DNA from: Owenia fusiformis | Taxonomy: Eukaryota; Annelida; Polychaeta; Sabellida; Oweniidae | Length of the DNA stretch: 64,000 nucleotides | Direction of reading: 5' to 3' | Assembly (NCBI GenBank): GCA_903813345.2 | Contig: CAIIXF020000011.1 | Span: 34,340,166-34,404,165, forward strand | Shown: positions 34,401 to 45,690 of the stretch, in pieces | How the letters are laid out: the number at the start of each line of letters is the position of its first letter | How positions within the stretch are numbered: the first letter of the stretch is position 1 | The notes under the pieces: model-generated | Database searches by the model: none | Seen by the model: only the letters and a program-made list of their open reading frames with translations | What the model was told of the DNA's origin: nothing | Translations under genes and position numbers: made by a program

Positions 34401-37064
34401 AAACCCCTTTTTAAGTTCTGATTTTACAGGATAAGATAGATGATCATTGTCAAACGAAATGTTTGTATCAATATAAGATCATAGTTTACTCCCACATAGC
34501 TAGGCAAGGTGTGTCCAATTCCAGCCAATTCAATACTTCATATAACTGCATTCCAATTTACTACTCTCATAAACCCAAGGTCAATTTTAGATTCTAGAGA
34601 AACTTATATGAAACCAATAAGCTGATTAATTTCATTGATTAAAAATCTATAAATAGCATCTTAGGGAATAGCATGCCAAGTGCTTGTATTTGAATTTATG
34701 TGGATTACTCATCTGGTAGACACCTTTATTAAATGTTATAGTGTTGTTGATTTTCAAGTTGTACAAGCATAGTGTCATGGGTACTTTCTTTTCCTGACAT
34801 ACCCCCCCCCCCCAACATCTGACTATTGTGAACACCTACCAATCATCCCAACACCTGACTAATCTGAACACCCACCAATCTGAACACTTTTCCCAGTCCA
34901 TTTTCCTCCCATTGACTCCTATGTTTAAAAAAATTGAAATCTGAACACCTCTTAATTCGAACAGTGAACACTCATATTTGAAAGATTAACCTGTCTAACT
35001 TGAACCCTTTTTACCAAACATCACATATTTCTCACAAAATTGCTCAAATATTGTCAGTTTAACACCGAATTGTTATGATATCAAAACGTTTGAATTGGAT
35101 TTTGGAATGCTATTAAGCTTTTTATGTGGTCAGTATAAATATTATTAATATTTATTAATATTTTTCATTGAGAATGCATTCATATTTCTTCAAAATTCAG
35201 AATATTGCAGATGTAAAAACCTCAAAATTCAAATACTCCTTATTAGAATGCTTTTAGCTGGTCCAAATAGCATTCAGATAAGGGAGATTTTACTGTAGTT
35301 CATGACTTTTCACTCCATCTATATGCAGCAGACTAACTGCTGCAACAGGTATTGTTCTACACCTGGTCTCTAAGCTATATCATAGTTGATACTAATATGC
35401 TCATAACCTTTGATTATCAGGGCTCACTCAAGGCTGAACCTGAATAATGTGAATTTGAGACATGATATTTCTCAACTTTCCAAATTTTGCACTTGTTTAA
35501 AACCTTGAACTTCTTAAAACTCATCTTAGCTATCTTTTACATTTTAGTTAAACACTCTAAAACTATATATTTCATCACTGAGGTATAGACGTAAAAACCA
35601 TAAGGGTCATCTTTGGCTATACCTGAAATTCGTAAATTTGAAACCTTATATTTACAATTTTTCAAATTTTGGACTTCTTAAAAACCTTAAGCTTCCTTAA
35701 AACCCTTCTAAATTGTGTTTTACATATTAGTTCTACACAACAAAACAACAAATATCATCATAAAGGGATGGATCTAGAAACTATGGGGGTCAGCTATGGC
35801 TATACCTGGAATTCGTAAATTTGAAACCTTATATTTACAATTCTTCGAATTTTGAACTTGTTTAAAACCTATAACTTCCTTAAAACCCATCTAAACTATG
35901 TTTTACATCTTAGTTTCACACTATAAAAGCATAAATATCATCAAAGAAGGATGGATCTAGAAACTATAGGGGTCAGCCATGGCTATACCTGGAATTCGTA
36001 AATTTGAAACCCTATATTTACAATTTTTCAAATTTTGGACTTGTTTAAAACCTTTAACTTCCTTAAAACCCATCTAAATTATGTTTTACATCTTAGTTCC
36101 ACACTATAAAACCATAAATATCATCATAGAGGGATGGATCTAGAAACTATAGGGGTCAGCTATAGTCGTACACAAAATCCAGCTGTCAAAAATGTCAAAT
36201 TTTTCGAAAAATCAACAATTTTTTTCTCAGCTCCTACCTCTTCCATGGCTTTGCTTCTTTCAGGGTCACTAACCCTGCTATTGGGCACTTCATATAAATT
36301 TTTTCAACCTCTTACAGTGTCTAATTGAAAAGTTAGAAACAAAATAGTAAGAAAATGAGTCACAGATTTGCCCCCTAGGGTACACACTTTGTACTAATAT
36401 TCAAATTCTCTAGGAGTAATTAGCATCAATTATACTACAAATGATTCATATATATAATATCTATGTATGTCACTTACAAACATCAGAATATCTAAGGCTA
36501 TTTAGTGTGAACAATATTTTTCCCTGGGGTGGGGTGTTTTTGGGGGGTGGGGGTCTAACTCCTCAAAAAAAAGAACTTCCTACCACTCTGCGAAGCTATC
36601 ACCTAGGTGGAACTTTCATCAAAGACTCTCCCCTACCTGAAATTGCTGCCAAACCAACTATACACCATTTATTGAGAATTTTCCTCCTCGCCCCTTGAGT
36701 ATACACAGGATTAGTTATTACATTTCTTTCATTGATAAGTATAGTGATATCACTTTGGCCGCGTCAGATAAGTGTTGTTATCAATTCGTTGTTATTATGA
36801 CATCATGTATGGTGTCATATAAATTCATTGGGTATCAAAATCCCAGTCGACATCCATGTACTAAAAATGATGATAGTAATTCAATTATTCCTTAAATCTG
36901 TAAATATAAAACTGACATACCGAGGTTTTTGGCTCTTGTCCCTTCCCAACCATTGCACCAGCAATTACACTTCCACAACGTAAATACACATATCACTACT
37001 GACATTTGACCAGACACGAATACGAGAATGAAAAGCCATGGTGAACACTGTTGTGTTGCCTCTC
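28407..37064 (-). CDS. TNF-receptor-like death-domain receptor, transmembrane to C-terminus (five exons)
   Basis: Minus-strand exons 37064-36921, 29682-29542, 29375-29271, 29093-28817 and 28681-28407 (stop) join with consensus or near-consensus AG/GT sites, every junction in phase 1. The first encodes a membrane span (PWLFILVFVSGQMSVVICVF) followed by a Cys-rich juxtamembrane KCNCWCNGW. The next three give an acidic, Ser/Thr-rich tail with a PLEE sequence that fits the loose TRAF2 consensus. The last is a death domain: EKVLLKIAEELGEYV, INLGLTSADMQHLEKD, TLTKWQNKQP, EALIEFGLEYLADKV. Together they indicate a type I receptor signalling through DD adaptors. Phase-1 exons are usual in TNFR genes. 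Cysteine-rich ectodomain exons were not found upstream, so the entry is partial; the precise subfamily is unknown. A 6.9-kb fold-back element fills the first intron. Confidence 0.75.
30330..31046. repeat. 183-bp tandem units, left arm of the fold-back element
   Basis: Units begin at GGTATAGCCATGGCTGACC or its variants near 30330, 30513, 30696 and 30880, a period of 183-184 bp. Each contains TAGTTTCTAGATCCATCC, TTTAAGGAAGTTA and GGTTTCAAATTTACGAATT. Further diverged units continue at 31449 and 33125 around the nested insertions. Confidence 0.9.
31047..31434. mobile_element. 388-bp Spy-like element inserted between AAA and TTT without target duplication
   Basis: Inverted ends GGACGATTCTCGGTTTGGAG (31047) and its exact inverse (ending 31434). 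Left flank ends CAAA (31044-31046) and right flank begins TTTACG (31435). The neighbouring intact 183-bp units read CAAATTTACG at the same place, so the element was inserted precisely between AAA and TTT with no duplication, the signature described for the Spy group of eukaryotic DNA transposons (related to ISL2EU/Harbinger). No transposase frame. Confidence 0.85.
31498..32342. mobile_element. 845-bp near-perfect palindromic element
   Basis: Ends CCCTATGCAGACAGAG (31498) and inverse (ending 32342); the arms match nearly base for base to a centre near 31920. Almost identical 63-codon frames at 31500-31691 (-) and 32149-32340 (+) are mirror images of one arm and not genes. Inserted in a 183-bp unit of the fold-back element. 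A target duplication is not clear (possibly ATG-A). Confidence 0.85.
32465..33113. mobile_element. 649-bp Spy-like element, second family, at the same AAA|TTT position
   Basis: The inverted ends are GGAGCACGAAAAGCATCG on the left and, read inverted from the right, GGAGGACTGAAAGTATCG; the shared block CGCAACAGATTTC follows in both. Left flank CTCAAA (to 32464) and right flank TTTACG (from 33114) together restore the CAAATTTACG of the host unit, again without duplication. The end sequences differ from those of the element at 31047, so this is an independent insertion of another family at the homologous site of a different unit. Confidence 0.8.
33175..35450. other. Unique interior of the fold-back element
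   Basis: 2.3 kb of AT-rich sequence with no open frame resembling a transposase on either strand. Positions 34830-34990 contain GAACAC-rich phrases (CTGAACACTTTTCCCAGTCC) similar to the minisatellite at 47.3-47.8 kb. A C-run lies at about 34801-34813. Confidence 0.5.
35584..36170. repeat. 183-bp tandem units, right arm of the fold-back element
   Basis: Inverse copies of the units at 30330-31046, with boundaries near 35620, 35805 and 35990. These units are uninterrupted and show the empty AAATTT site used by the Spy-like elements in the left arm. Confidence 0.85.
36705..36920. other. Receptor intron sequence between the fold-back element and the transmembrane exon
   Basis: Ordinary AT-rich intron ending (minus strand) at the donor G|GTATGTC beside 36921. 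Confidence 0.5.
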
Positions 37065-37326
37065 CTGCAAATACAGAAATGATAAATTACAAATACATCG
37101 ATATACATGCTTGACATTTGCGCTGTTGAATTTGATGAAGTGATTCCGCATGCAACTAAAAGTAGACTTGGACAAAATATCATCGCCAATTGAATCATTA
37201 GATTTGACCCGTCGTGCATAAGACACATGATATCAAATTTGGTTAACATATTAGTCTCTTCATTATATTTTAATCCAAAATCCAGATTTTTCTGAAAAGA
37301 GCAGTGAAGATTGCTTCGAGAATTGT

Positions 37327-38060
37327 TACAGGGTGAGCCAAAAAGGTAGCACAAGCAAATCTTGATAAATCATATATCATAAAGTCATATTTTGCTAAAG
37401 AAAGCCTTGTTCAGTGTTCTTTCATTCTACCAAGTTTCATTGGTCAATTATGGTCACAATTGTATGGCCATTATACAAAACATGCTCCAAATGCCAACAT
37501 ACCAAAATCATCCAATATGGAACCCCAGAATTTTACCTTTGGGACTATTCCAAATATAATGTATATAATAAATAACAACCCTAGTACCATCAGAGGGTTG
37601 AAACATGAGATTAGAAGAGAAGTGAGAACCATTACACAAGATATATGTGAGCGTGTAGTCAGAAAACTTCACCTGGTGCGATGAAGTTTGCCTCCGAAGG
37701 CAAGACAGGTGTAAAAGGGTAGGAGGTCCTATCAAATTATGGTCCTACTTTCCATTGATTTATATGGTGACCTAAATACAACTCTTTCCCTCATTATCTT
37801 ATACACAATCAGGGCCAGTAAGGGCCTTTAAGAAAGGGGACCATAATCCCCAGGGGACCATAATTTCTTTTACACCGGCATCTTGAACATGTTTTGTAAA
37901 ATGACCATAAAATCGTAACAGTTTAGAATAGACCCATGACACTTCGTAGAATGAAAGAACATTAAACAAAAGTTCAATTCTTTCAAATATGACTTAAATC
38001 CCATACTGGATGACTGAGTTATTAAAATTTGTTTGGGTTACGTTTTTGGCATTCCCTGAA
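37327..38060. repeat. Imperfect inverted repeat with mariner-like end
   Basis: ACAGGGTGAGCCAAAAAGG (37328) pairs imperfectly with CGTTTTTGGCATTCCCTGA (about 38041-38059). Inner segments such as GTAGAATGAAAGAACA also pair. Such CAGGG...CCAAAAA ends are common in IS630-Tc1-mariner MITEs. It overlaps a second small inverted repeat at 37708-37876. Confidence 0.55.
37708..37876. mobile_element. 169-bp MITE-like inverted repeat
   Basis: GGTGTAAAAG...AATTATGGTCC (37708-37745) and its inverse GGGGACCATAATTTCTTTTACACC (37853-37876, with an extra partial copy before it) form the ends. The left end reappears at 63967-64000 at the window edge, and the right end at 44029-44053. Confidence 0.65.
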
Positions 38061-38759
38061 CAAAGTCAAATTACTTGATTCTTGGAATGCAGCCTGTGCC
38101 TGTTCTGAATTATTTGGTATCATTGTTGTTTGAAGCCATGATTGCTGATACGCAGAAAAGTTGACCCATCTAAAACAGACCTTAACATTGCATCTATTGT
38201 CCTAATATACTATGTGTACATTAGATACAAGAATATTGATAGATTTTAAATCCAACAAATATTGCAACTTTCAATTACACAATTTGCATTTTATTCCACA
38301 GGAGTATACAATTATCGAACCTACCTCTTTGCTTGCTCCTTCTTACAATACGAATTGTGTATTTCTAGCATTCACTGTCAATGTCAACGAGTGTTGATGA
38401 TTAACCAAGAGTTAATGATAACAAAACAACGTCAACGCCAACGGGTGGCAAATGTCATCACTCAACTTGCATGATCAACCTGATGAGTACCATCTACAAT
38501 AAACTAGACTGGAAGTATGGTAACTTAGAAATAATTTTTTGATTAATTTTCTGATGCCAGGAGCTTTGATCCGTGATGATTTTTCAACATATATTATGTA
38601 ACTTGCCAGAAAGTCAGCTTTTTACATTTCTTAGCAATCTTTAATGAGATATGACTTCATGACGCAATCCACATATATTGCCAAAAAGTGCTTTAGACTG
38701 ATTTTTTATAATTTGCAAGTGACTTTGGCCATGATGATTCACATATCAGAGTGTTTGAG
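37829..38759. repeat. 0.93-kb direct repeat, copy 1
   Basis: Starts TAAGAAAGGGGACCATAAT and ends CAGAGTGTTTGAG. About 96% like copy 2 at 44021-44933, in the same orientation and 6.17 kb away. Copy 1 carries an extra 17 bp duplicating CCCCAGGGGACCATAAT. Between 38181 and 38501 the two copies are identical. Confidence 0.9.
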
Positions 38760-41700
38760 TTTTACTACGCAAACCTTAACTACTTACACTAATATTGCCA
38801 CTATGTGCTAACATCCACCATTGAATCTATCTATGGCCAACTTCCCGGGAATTTCTTGAGCATATTACACTGTGCACCCCCGCACAAATGCCCGGATATT
38901 CCTCAATTATTCCGCCATTTTCCTTCTGTAAAGACGGAAATTTTAGAATCGCAATAAATTTACAAATAACTTGTGACTATGGACACGGAACTGGGAAGTT
39001 AGTTGTTCTACAGGTTCATCAGTTACAAATGAAAGTAAGAGGACGAGGAAAATAGATCATATGGAACTATAAGACAAGTTTTCAAGGTTTTTTCTTTGGG
39101 TTGTTAGTCCACAAAGAAAACATCTGATCTATAAAATGTCGAAGATCTTACCTCGTTCGTTTTATCTTTGCTTGCTCCATATAGGGTTTTCAGTCCCGAC
39201 ATAGTAAGCATATGGAAAAGGTCTCTAGTGTCAATTGACCTTTTTTCCAGACAATTTGTCATATTAAATGACAATTTCTCTGGGGTCATTAGACCATCAG
39301 AAGACATCATGTACAGAGAACGAAATAGTACATGTTCTTCTCTGTGTTATGTTACATGTGAGAGGTTTTCAATCCAGATAAGAAGTAAGGAAGCCCGAAG
39401 AAGGTAGACACTGTGTTTATGCCTTGCAGTACCTTGCCTTACACTGAGGTGTTTTCTTTTGGTTGTCAGTCCATAAGAAAACATTATCTGTTCAAGTTTA
39501 CACAGCTCTCAATTTTTCGTCTCTGTATTCATCACATAAACGTGTTCTGTTCCAGATGAATATGAGAAATTTGAAAAATATCTATATCTGAAGATGGCTT
39601 CAGACAGTCAGGGGTGTTTTTGGTTGTCAGTCCACAATCTGACAATGAAAACACATACGTGTTCAGGAGAACGCAGACGAAATGGCTTCTTTACTGCTCA
39701 TGTGTTTTTTGGTTGTAAGTCCACAATGAAAACACATACGTGTTCATAAGAAGTTATCACCTCTTTTCTTCATGCACAGTTTATAAAAGGACTCCAGTCC
39801 CGATATGAATTATGTAATAAACATGAAGAAATAACTACACCAGTAAATTTGTCTTCCGGGATTTGACATGTGTCGAGCATGGACTGCATGATCCTAGGAT
39901 GAAGAAGATATTTCTTCATCTTACAGTAGCGTGATCACAATAAGATGTTCAGATGAAGACACTTGGTTCACATACATTTAAATGTATTTAGAAAATAACA
40001 CCGTATGTTGTAAAATCTGGTGTAGTATTCATGTAATGTTGCATACATCTGTACATAGAACACGTATGCTGACCACAGCTGTATAATTGGTTTATTTAGT
40101 CCATTCAGTTTTATACTAGTTCTGCGCAGCAGGATAAGTTTGTCACTTATCCATTTGGTTCAGTTATTTCTGGACTGAGTTGTTTGTCTACTGTTCAGAA
40201 AGAGGATAGACTAAAGATTAACAAGAGTAACTGTAAGTTTAACAGTAGGTCTACTGTGAAGTCGTCATGTTCTTCACAGAAAAGACCAATATCTTGAATA
40301 TAGCATTTTTAGCCTACTCATCTTCCAAGTAGATGTAAAATCTTTTCGAATCAGAGACCTATAAGTTATGGTCTCTGATTGAGCGTTTCTGTTTTCTCCA
40401 AGTAATTGTACATGTTGCTATTAATATATGCTGAAGAAAACGATTCATGGATGCTCACAATCATCCTGTTATTGGTTGATTCAGTCTCTTCAACAAAGAA
40501 GTAGAAGGTGACTTAGATTGTTTTAGTTTTTGAGTCTCTAGACTAGGCCTATCCTTCTAGCCTTATTAGCCAACAACTGAACAACACAAGTACTTATTCA
40601 TATAAGAAGTGTTGTAAGCGTTGACAAATGACAATGTCATGAACTTGTCATTTCTGACTGAAATCTTTTTTTTTCTCAGGAATCATTTCTGAATACTCCT
40701 TTTTAGACTCTATTCCTGGAATATTAACATTCAGAATTGAGTTGGCGGAAGTACCTTCGACATAGGTTACTTTCTCCAGATGCTTCTCATAAAGCATTCA
40801 ACTCAGAGTTAATTGTTTGAGGAATTAAGATTACAGTCGAGGTTTTTTGAAAACTTAAACATTTGGCGGTTTTCAGTTTGCCAGATAAAGTAAGGTTATG
40901 TCTAAAACATCACCTCCGTGAAGGTTTTGTTTCCTTTATTTTACTTGGCCTTGGCAGCTTTTGAAGTCAAAAGTTGATTTTTGAAGTCTAAGATTACTTT
41001 TCAGATCTCTTGTAAGTCAGTTCAAGAGAAAGTAAATCAAATTCTGTGCTTTCCCCTACAACCTTGGGTGTTATTCCAAAGGTTTTATTTTGTGATGAGG
41101 GGAAGTAGTTATACTTACTTATAACAAGTCCCTATATCTGTATTCCAGACCATGGGCCTGTTTGCTACCACATCACACACAGAATGAATATTTGTTTATT
41201 TTGACCTTGTTCAGGTTGCTCAGAGTATCTGGAGTATAGTCAAAGCATGGTCAAAGTGACTTTTAAACACGGTGTTTTACTTAGTGTTTTACTGAGCCAG
41301 TCTCAGTCATGACAGTATCATCTTCAACAGGTTCACAGTCGTGCCGTGCTTCTGTGTAAACTTTTGTGTCTTAAATAGCCACACCTTCACTTTAAGTCAT
41401 GGTATCATCAGTGTTCAGTTCAATCACTATTTGAGAGACCTTACATGTTGTTTAGAGGTTTATGTTTTTCACCATGGAATCATTGTTACCATGTTTCCTT
41501 GGTGGTAGAACCTCAACACATCATTTAGTGGTACTGAAGTACTATATACTCGAGAGCTAGTGTACTCTTTGTTATAGATATGTTTTCGTTTGTCTTGACA
41601 TGAGCTCTTCCAAATAAGAGATTCAGACTTACCTTTTTACACATTGGTCAATTAATATTAACAGTGGCAATTTTTTCACACATATGTCTTGTTGTGACCA

Positions 41701-43900
41701 AATTTTGACCAAGTTATTTTTGTAACAGTCTCATGATTTTAAGAATCACAGACATCCTCTGCTGACTGTTATACATATGTTCTTTAACGGAAATCTCAGT
41801 TTTCCGTGTGGTTTTGGAGATATTTCTATACGAATTATCTTCAACTCCATCTATACTTTATCAAATAGTTTCATTTTTGAGACAGTACATTTTTTAAGAT
41901 GTTGTTCTGAGTAGAACACTGAGTTAAGGAATCGTCCTGCCCTGAGACTAGTAATGTCACTACCCCCTTAATAGGACAAATATACATCTAAGGTTTATGA
42001 TGTCAAGATTCCAAGTAATTAACTAGGCATTTTGGTGCCCTGTCACAGGAATGTTATTCTCAGGAACCACATAGTCATCGGTTCGATTCCTATTAGCTAC
42101 TGTAGTTTAGTGCTGTTTGCCTATTCTATTTGGCAATTGAATAAGGCTTTTAACGTTGCTTTATTTTCCTCTGTACCATTCACATTTGAGGCAGATGGTG
42201 GTCAACCTCTCAGAGGATTTCAATGCGAGAATAATTCTCGTTATATTTATACATGTTATATGGGAACGGTTCTTGAACACTTACTAGGTAGATGAAAGTT
42301 GCCCAAGAACATTTTTGTGTTCAAAGATGCAAATCATAACGTAGTTGTCATATCCACGTTGCTTGACAGCTAGACTTCCTTCAAAATCAGGGTCCATTTT
42401 CAACAAGAGAATGTGAAACACCTGTAGATTTTAAGGATGAGAAGCGTGATGGGGTTTTTAACACCTATATTGCAAGAAAGCAATATTGTGACATCTGACA
42501 CTACAGTTCAATTGATGTGTAATACTATTAACTATTAGACATCAAGACGTCTCACTTGAATTGTTTGTTGTTTCTGATTCAAAGATTATTGATGTTTAGA
42601 ACATCATAGTCTTATTAATGTGAGTTTGCATTCTAATGAGTTTATTTACTCATATTTTAGTGATAGTATACATGTTTGTTTATGACTAAACAGCAATATT
42701 AGAAGATACATGAAACGTATATCTTCCCCAGCAACTTTGTGGATAAATTGCAGGTGTTTCTTACCAAGAGACGCAGAGTTTTTATCACACTATATATGCG
42801 ATAAGACTAGAATGCTACTGAATTACTTGGTAGTCGTCTTATTTACCCGTAAGTGTTGTAAATCGAACTCTCTAATGATATTTCTATCATGATATCGTAC
42901 AAGATTATGCTTTACTAGTCTAGTAAATTTTCTGATGTCAGCATATATCAGAGTATTATTTCATATATGACTCAAATGGCCACTATGATAAAAAACGGAC
43001 GTCTATCTATGGCGGGGTAATTCAACCACCAAAGGTCAACAACGAACTTATACCACAGTACAAATTCTGACATTCTGATTGGCCATAAAGTTAAGAAAAA
43101 TGTCAGAATATTTTCTAGCATAGTCTTACATGTCTTAGACTTACATACATGACTTGGAAGTAATTTAAGCTGCCCATTGAGCCTGCTTTAAACATATCTT
43201 CCACTCGACTTCTAGAAACAAAGATTGAAGAAGTAGCTACTGGTCTTGACATAACGTTTTCGACCCTTCTTTACTTTTCGACCCTTCTATACTTCTGTAT
43301 ACCTTGTACGTGTATAGATAACAGCTAATAATTGCTTGATTAAAAGATCTAAAGGAATTATATTGAAGTTCCTTAAATGTATCTGGTTCTTCAAATCAAT
43401 GCAAACTTTTCGTTCTCTCTTTTGAGTAAAGGTGAGACGAAGTACTACATCGGTTACCATATGTTGGACTCTTTATGATCTTCGAACTATGAACACCAGT
43501 TGTTAAAATATTCTTGGGATTGTGATAACTCCGAAATCCCAATTACATCTTTAAATATTAAACATCTGGTATAAGTGCTTCTGCAAAGCATTGTAACCCT
43601 TAAAGGCTAAGCTATGTCTGAATGATAAACTACGTAGAGATTCATCATTTACTCATTGCCATTAGGATCACATGTTCAATCATTGAAGAACCCATGTACA
43701 CCCTCCTTATTAGTCGAGTATGCTTGGTTGTTTACAATTCAACAATAAAACTGTGCATATTACCGAACACGTTCTGAAAAAATCGGTAAATTAAAGATAG
43801 TCATGTATCCAAACATGTCTAGATGATACCTGCTGAATACAATCCTAGATCTTGGTACAAACCCAAGAAAGAGATTATAATGGTTAAGAGTGAATAAGTT
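38760..43900. other. Hairpin-dense tract between the direct repeats
   Basis: About 5 kb in which short inverted repeats with 7-12 bp stems and loops of about 3-20 nt occur every 50-60 bp over long stretches. Examples: 40349-40359/40370-40380 (11 bp perfect, loop 10), 40626-40634/40645-40653 (9 bp), 40254-40261/40272-40279 (8 bp, loop 10), 39214-39223/39237-39248, 39253-39262/39268-39277, 42911-42917/42921-42927. The stems mostly differ in sequence, so this is not a simple satellite. No coding frame, tRNA or known RNA family recognised. Confidence 0.6.
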
Positions 43901-44020
43901 CAACTGAACCACAACACTAACTCAAAACCTTAAAGAATCATTCGACTCTAGAAGAAGTTATCAGGACAAGATCATTTACGAACTGGTTCTGAAAACCCTC
44001 CTCTGATATATATATATATA

Positions 44021-44933
44021 TAAGAAAGGGGACCATAATTTCTTTTACACCGGCATCTTGAACATGTTTTGTAAAATGACCATAAAATCGTGACAATTTA
44101 GAATAGACCAATGACACTTCGCAGAATGAAAGAACATTAAACAAAGGTTCAATTCTTTCAATTATGACTTAAATCCCATACTGGATGACTGAGTTATTAA
44201 GATTTTTGGGTTACGTTTTTTGGCATTCCCTGAACAAAGTCAAATTACTTGATTCTTGGAATGCAGCCTGTGCCTGTTCTGAATTATTTGGTATCATTGT
44301 TGTTTGAAGCCATGATTGCTGATACGCAGAAAAGTTGACCCATCTAAAACGGAACTTAACATTGCATCTATTGTCCTAATATACTATGTGTACATTAGAT
44401 ACAAGAATATTGATAGATTTTAAATCCAACAAATATTGCAACTTTCAATTACACAATTTGCATTTTATTCCACAGGAGTATACAATTATCGAACCTACCT
44501 CTTTGCTTGCTCCTTCTTACAATACGAATTGTGTATTTCTAGCATTCACTGTCAATGTCAACGAGTGTTGATGATTAACCAAGAGTTAATGATAACAAAA
44601 CAACGTCAACGCCAACGGGTGGCAAATGTCATCACTCAACTTGCATGATCAACCTGATGAGTACCATCTACAATATACTAGACTGGAAGTATGGTAACTT
44701 AGAAATAATTTTTTGATTAATTTTCTGATGCCAGGAGGTTTGATCCGTGATGATTTTTCAACATATATTATGTAACTTGCCAGAAAGTCAGTTTTTTTAC
44801 ATATCTTAGCAATCTTTAATGAGATATGACTACATGACGCAATCCACATATATTGCCAAAAAGTGCTTTAGACTGAATTTTATAATTTACAAGTGACTTT
44901 GGCCATGATGATTCACATATCAGAATGTTTGAG
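44021..44933. repeat. 0.91-kb direct repeat, copy 2
   Basis: Same orientation as 37829-38759. Preceded by a TA microsatellite (about 44006-44022). Small frames at 44386-44571 and 44436-44648 are identical to those at 38212-38474, but they overlap each other in different frames and lack any family signature. Confidence 0.9.
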
Positions 44934-45690
44934 ATTAAGAATCAACTAGGGCCAAAGGTGAAGTGAAATATACATCAAAACAATGAATATGACCAAACAA
45001 AAACAGACACAAGACAGGAAGTCAAAGGAGTTATCGCGCCTTACAGTCTTGTAGAGTAGGTAACGCATCGTGGATGAGAAACAACATGCAACTGCCTATA
45101 CAACGAATAAGGATCGGACTGTCTTGAATTGTCGTCTGAAAGACAAACTGACAGACAGAACTGGGGCTTTCTCTATATCGTTGCGATTCTTTGATATAGA
45201 CAATAAGAACTATGTAAATAAAAACAAATACTAGATATAGTATCTTATAATGAGGACTGTGTACATTATATCTCGTCATAGACTAGACAAAATAGCTATG
45301 ACTCATTCGCACTAAATTCGTAATGGAATTATAATTAAAAACAGAGGGGGAATAACACCAGAGTTCAAAGATGACATACGCTTATAATGTAAACTTGTAT
45401 TGAGATGACATACATCTCTGATTGGTCAAAAGTCAACAAACAAATGACGAATTTTCTATATTCGCTTCGCATAATATTATGTTAATTTCTGGCGTGTTAA
45501 CCAATATCATAGCTTGTTATTTCACAAGATGAAGAAAGATGTATGGAATATGCCTATATCAATTAAAACATCACATGGAATTGTAGTATTTGAAAATTAG
45601 CCAATGAAAATGAGAACAAACAAAGGTGGCAAGCAAGAGACGTAATTATGTCTGTCATATTTAAAACTCTAGGGCTTTCCCTCCTCTTAT
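44934..45690. repeat. Continuation of the repeat family after copy 2
   Basis: AGGGCCAAAGGTGAAGTG and ACAATGAATATGACC (44946-44998) have a diverged counterpart at about 63290-63350. The end, 45625-45690, recurs inverted at 15702-15777. This indicates one larger dispersed family with fragments at 15.7, 37.3-45.7 and 62.5-64.0 kb. Confidence 0.6.

Larger units (their letters stand above)
29798..36701. mobile_element. 6.9-kb fold-back (FB-like) transposable element
   Basis: Outer ends TACTCAAGGGGCGAGGAGG (29798) and its inverse (ending 36701) are flanked by TAC (29795-29797 and 36702-36704); equally, the ends could be CTCAAGG with a TA duplication. The arms pair for well over 1 kb: a non-repeated outer 500 bp, then 183-bp tandem units. 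The left arm is interrupted by three later insertions (31047-31434, 31498-32342, 32465-33113) absent from the right arm. The interior (about 33175-35450) has no transposase or other frame, so it is non-autonomous. Long inverted repeats built of tandem units recall Foldback/Galileo elements; superfamily not established. It lies in a receptor-gene intron. Confidence 0.85.

Noticed and set aside
36965-37354. 129-codon open frame on the minus strand
   Set aside because: Overlaps the receptor transmembrane exon in another frame; the splice-consistent frame encodes the membrane span.
38212-38474. Overlapping 61- and 70-codon frames, repeated exactly at 44386-44648
   Set aside because: Identity is explained by the duplicated DNA (including silent positions). 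Two different frames are equally conserved, which argues against coding.
37829-44933. LTR retrotransposon interpretation of the two direct repeats
   Set aside because: The repeats lack TG/CA ends, no PBS or polypurine tract is adjacent, no gag/pol frame lies between them and no target duplication was found. Kept only as direct repeats.
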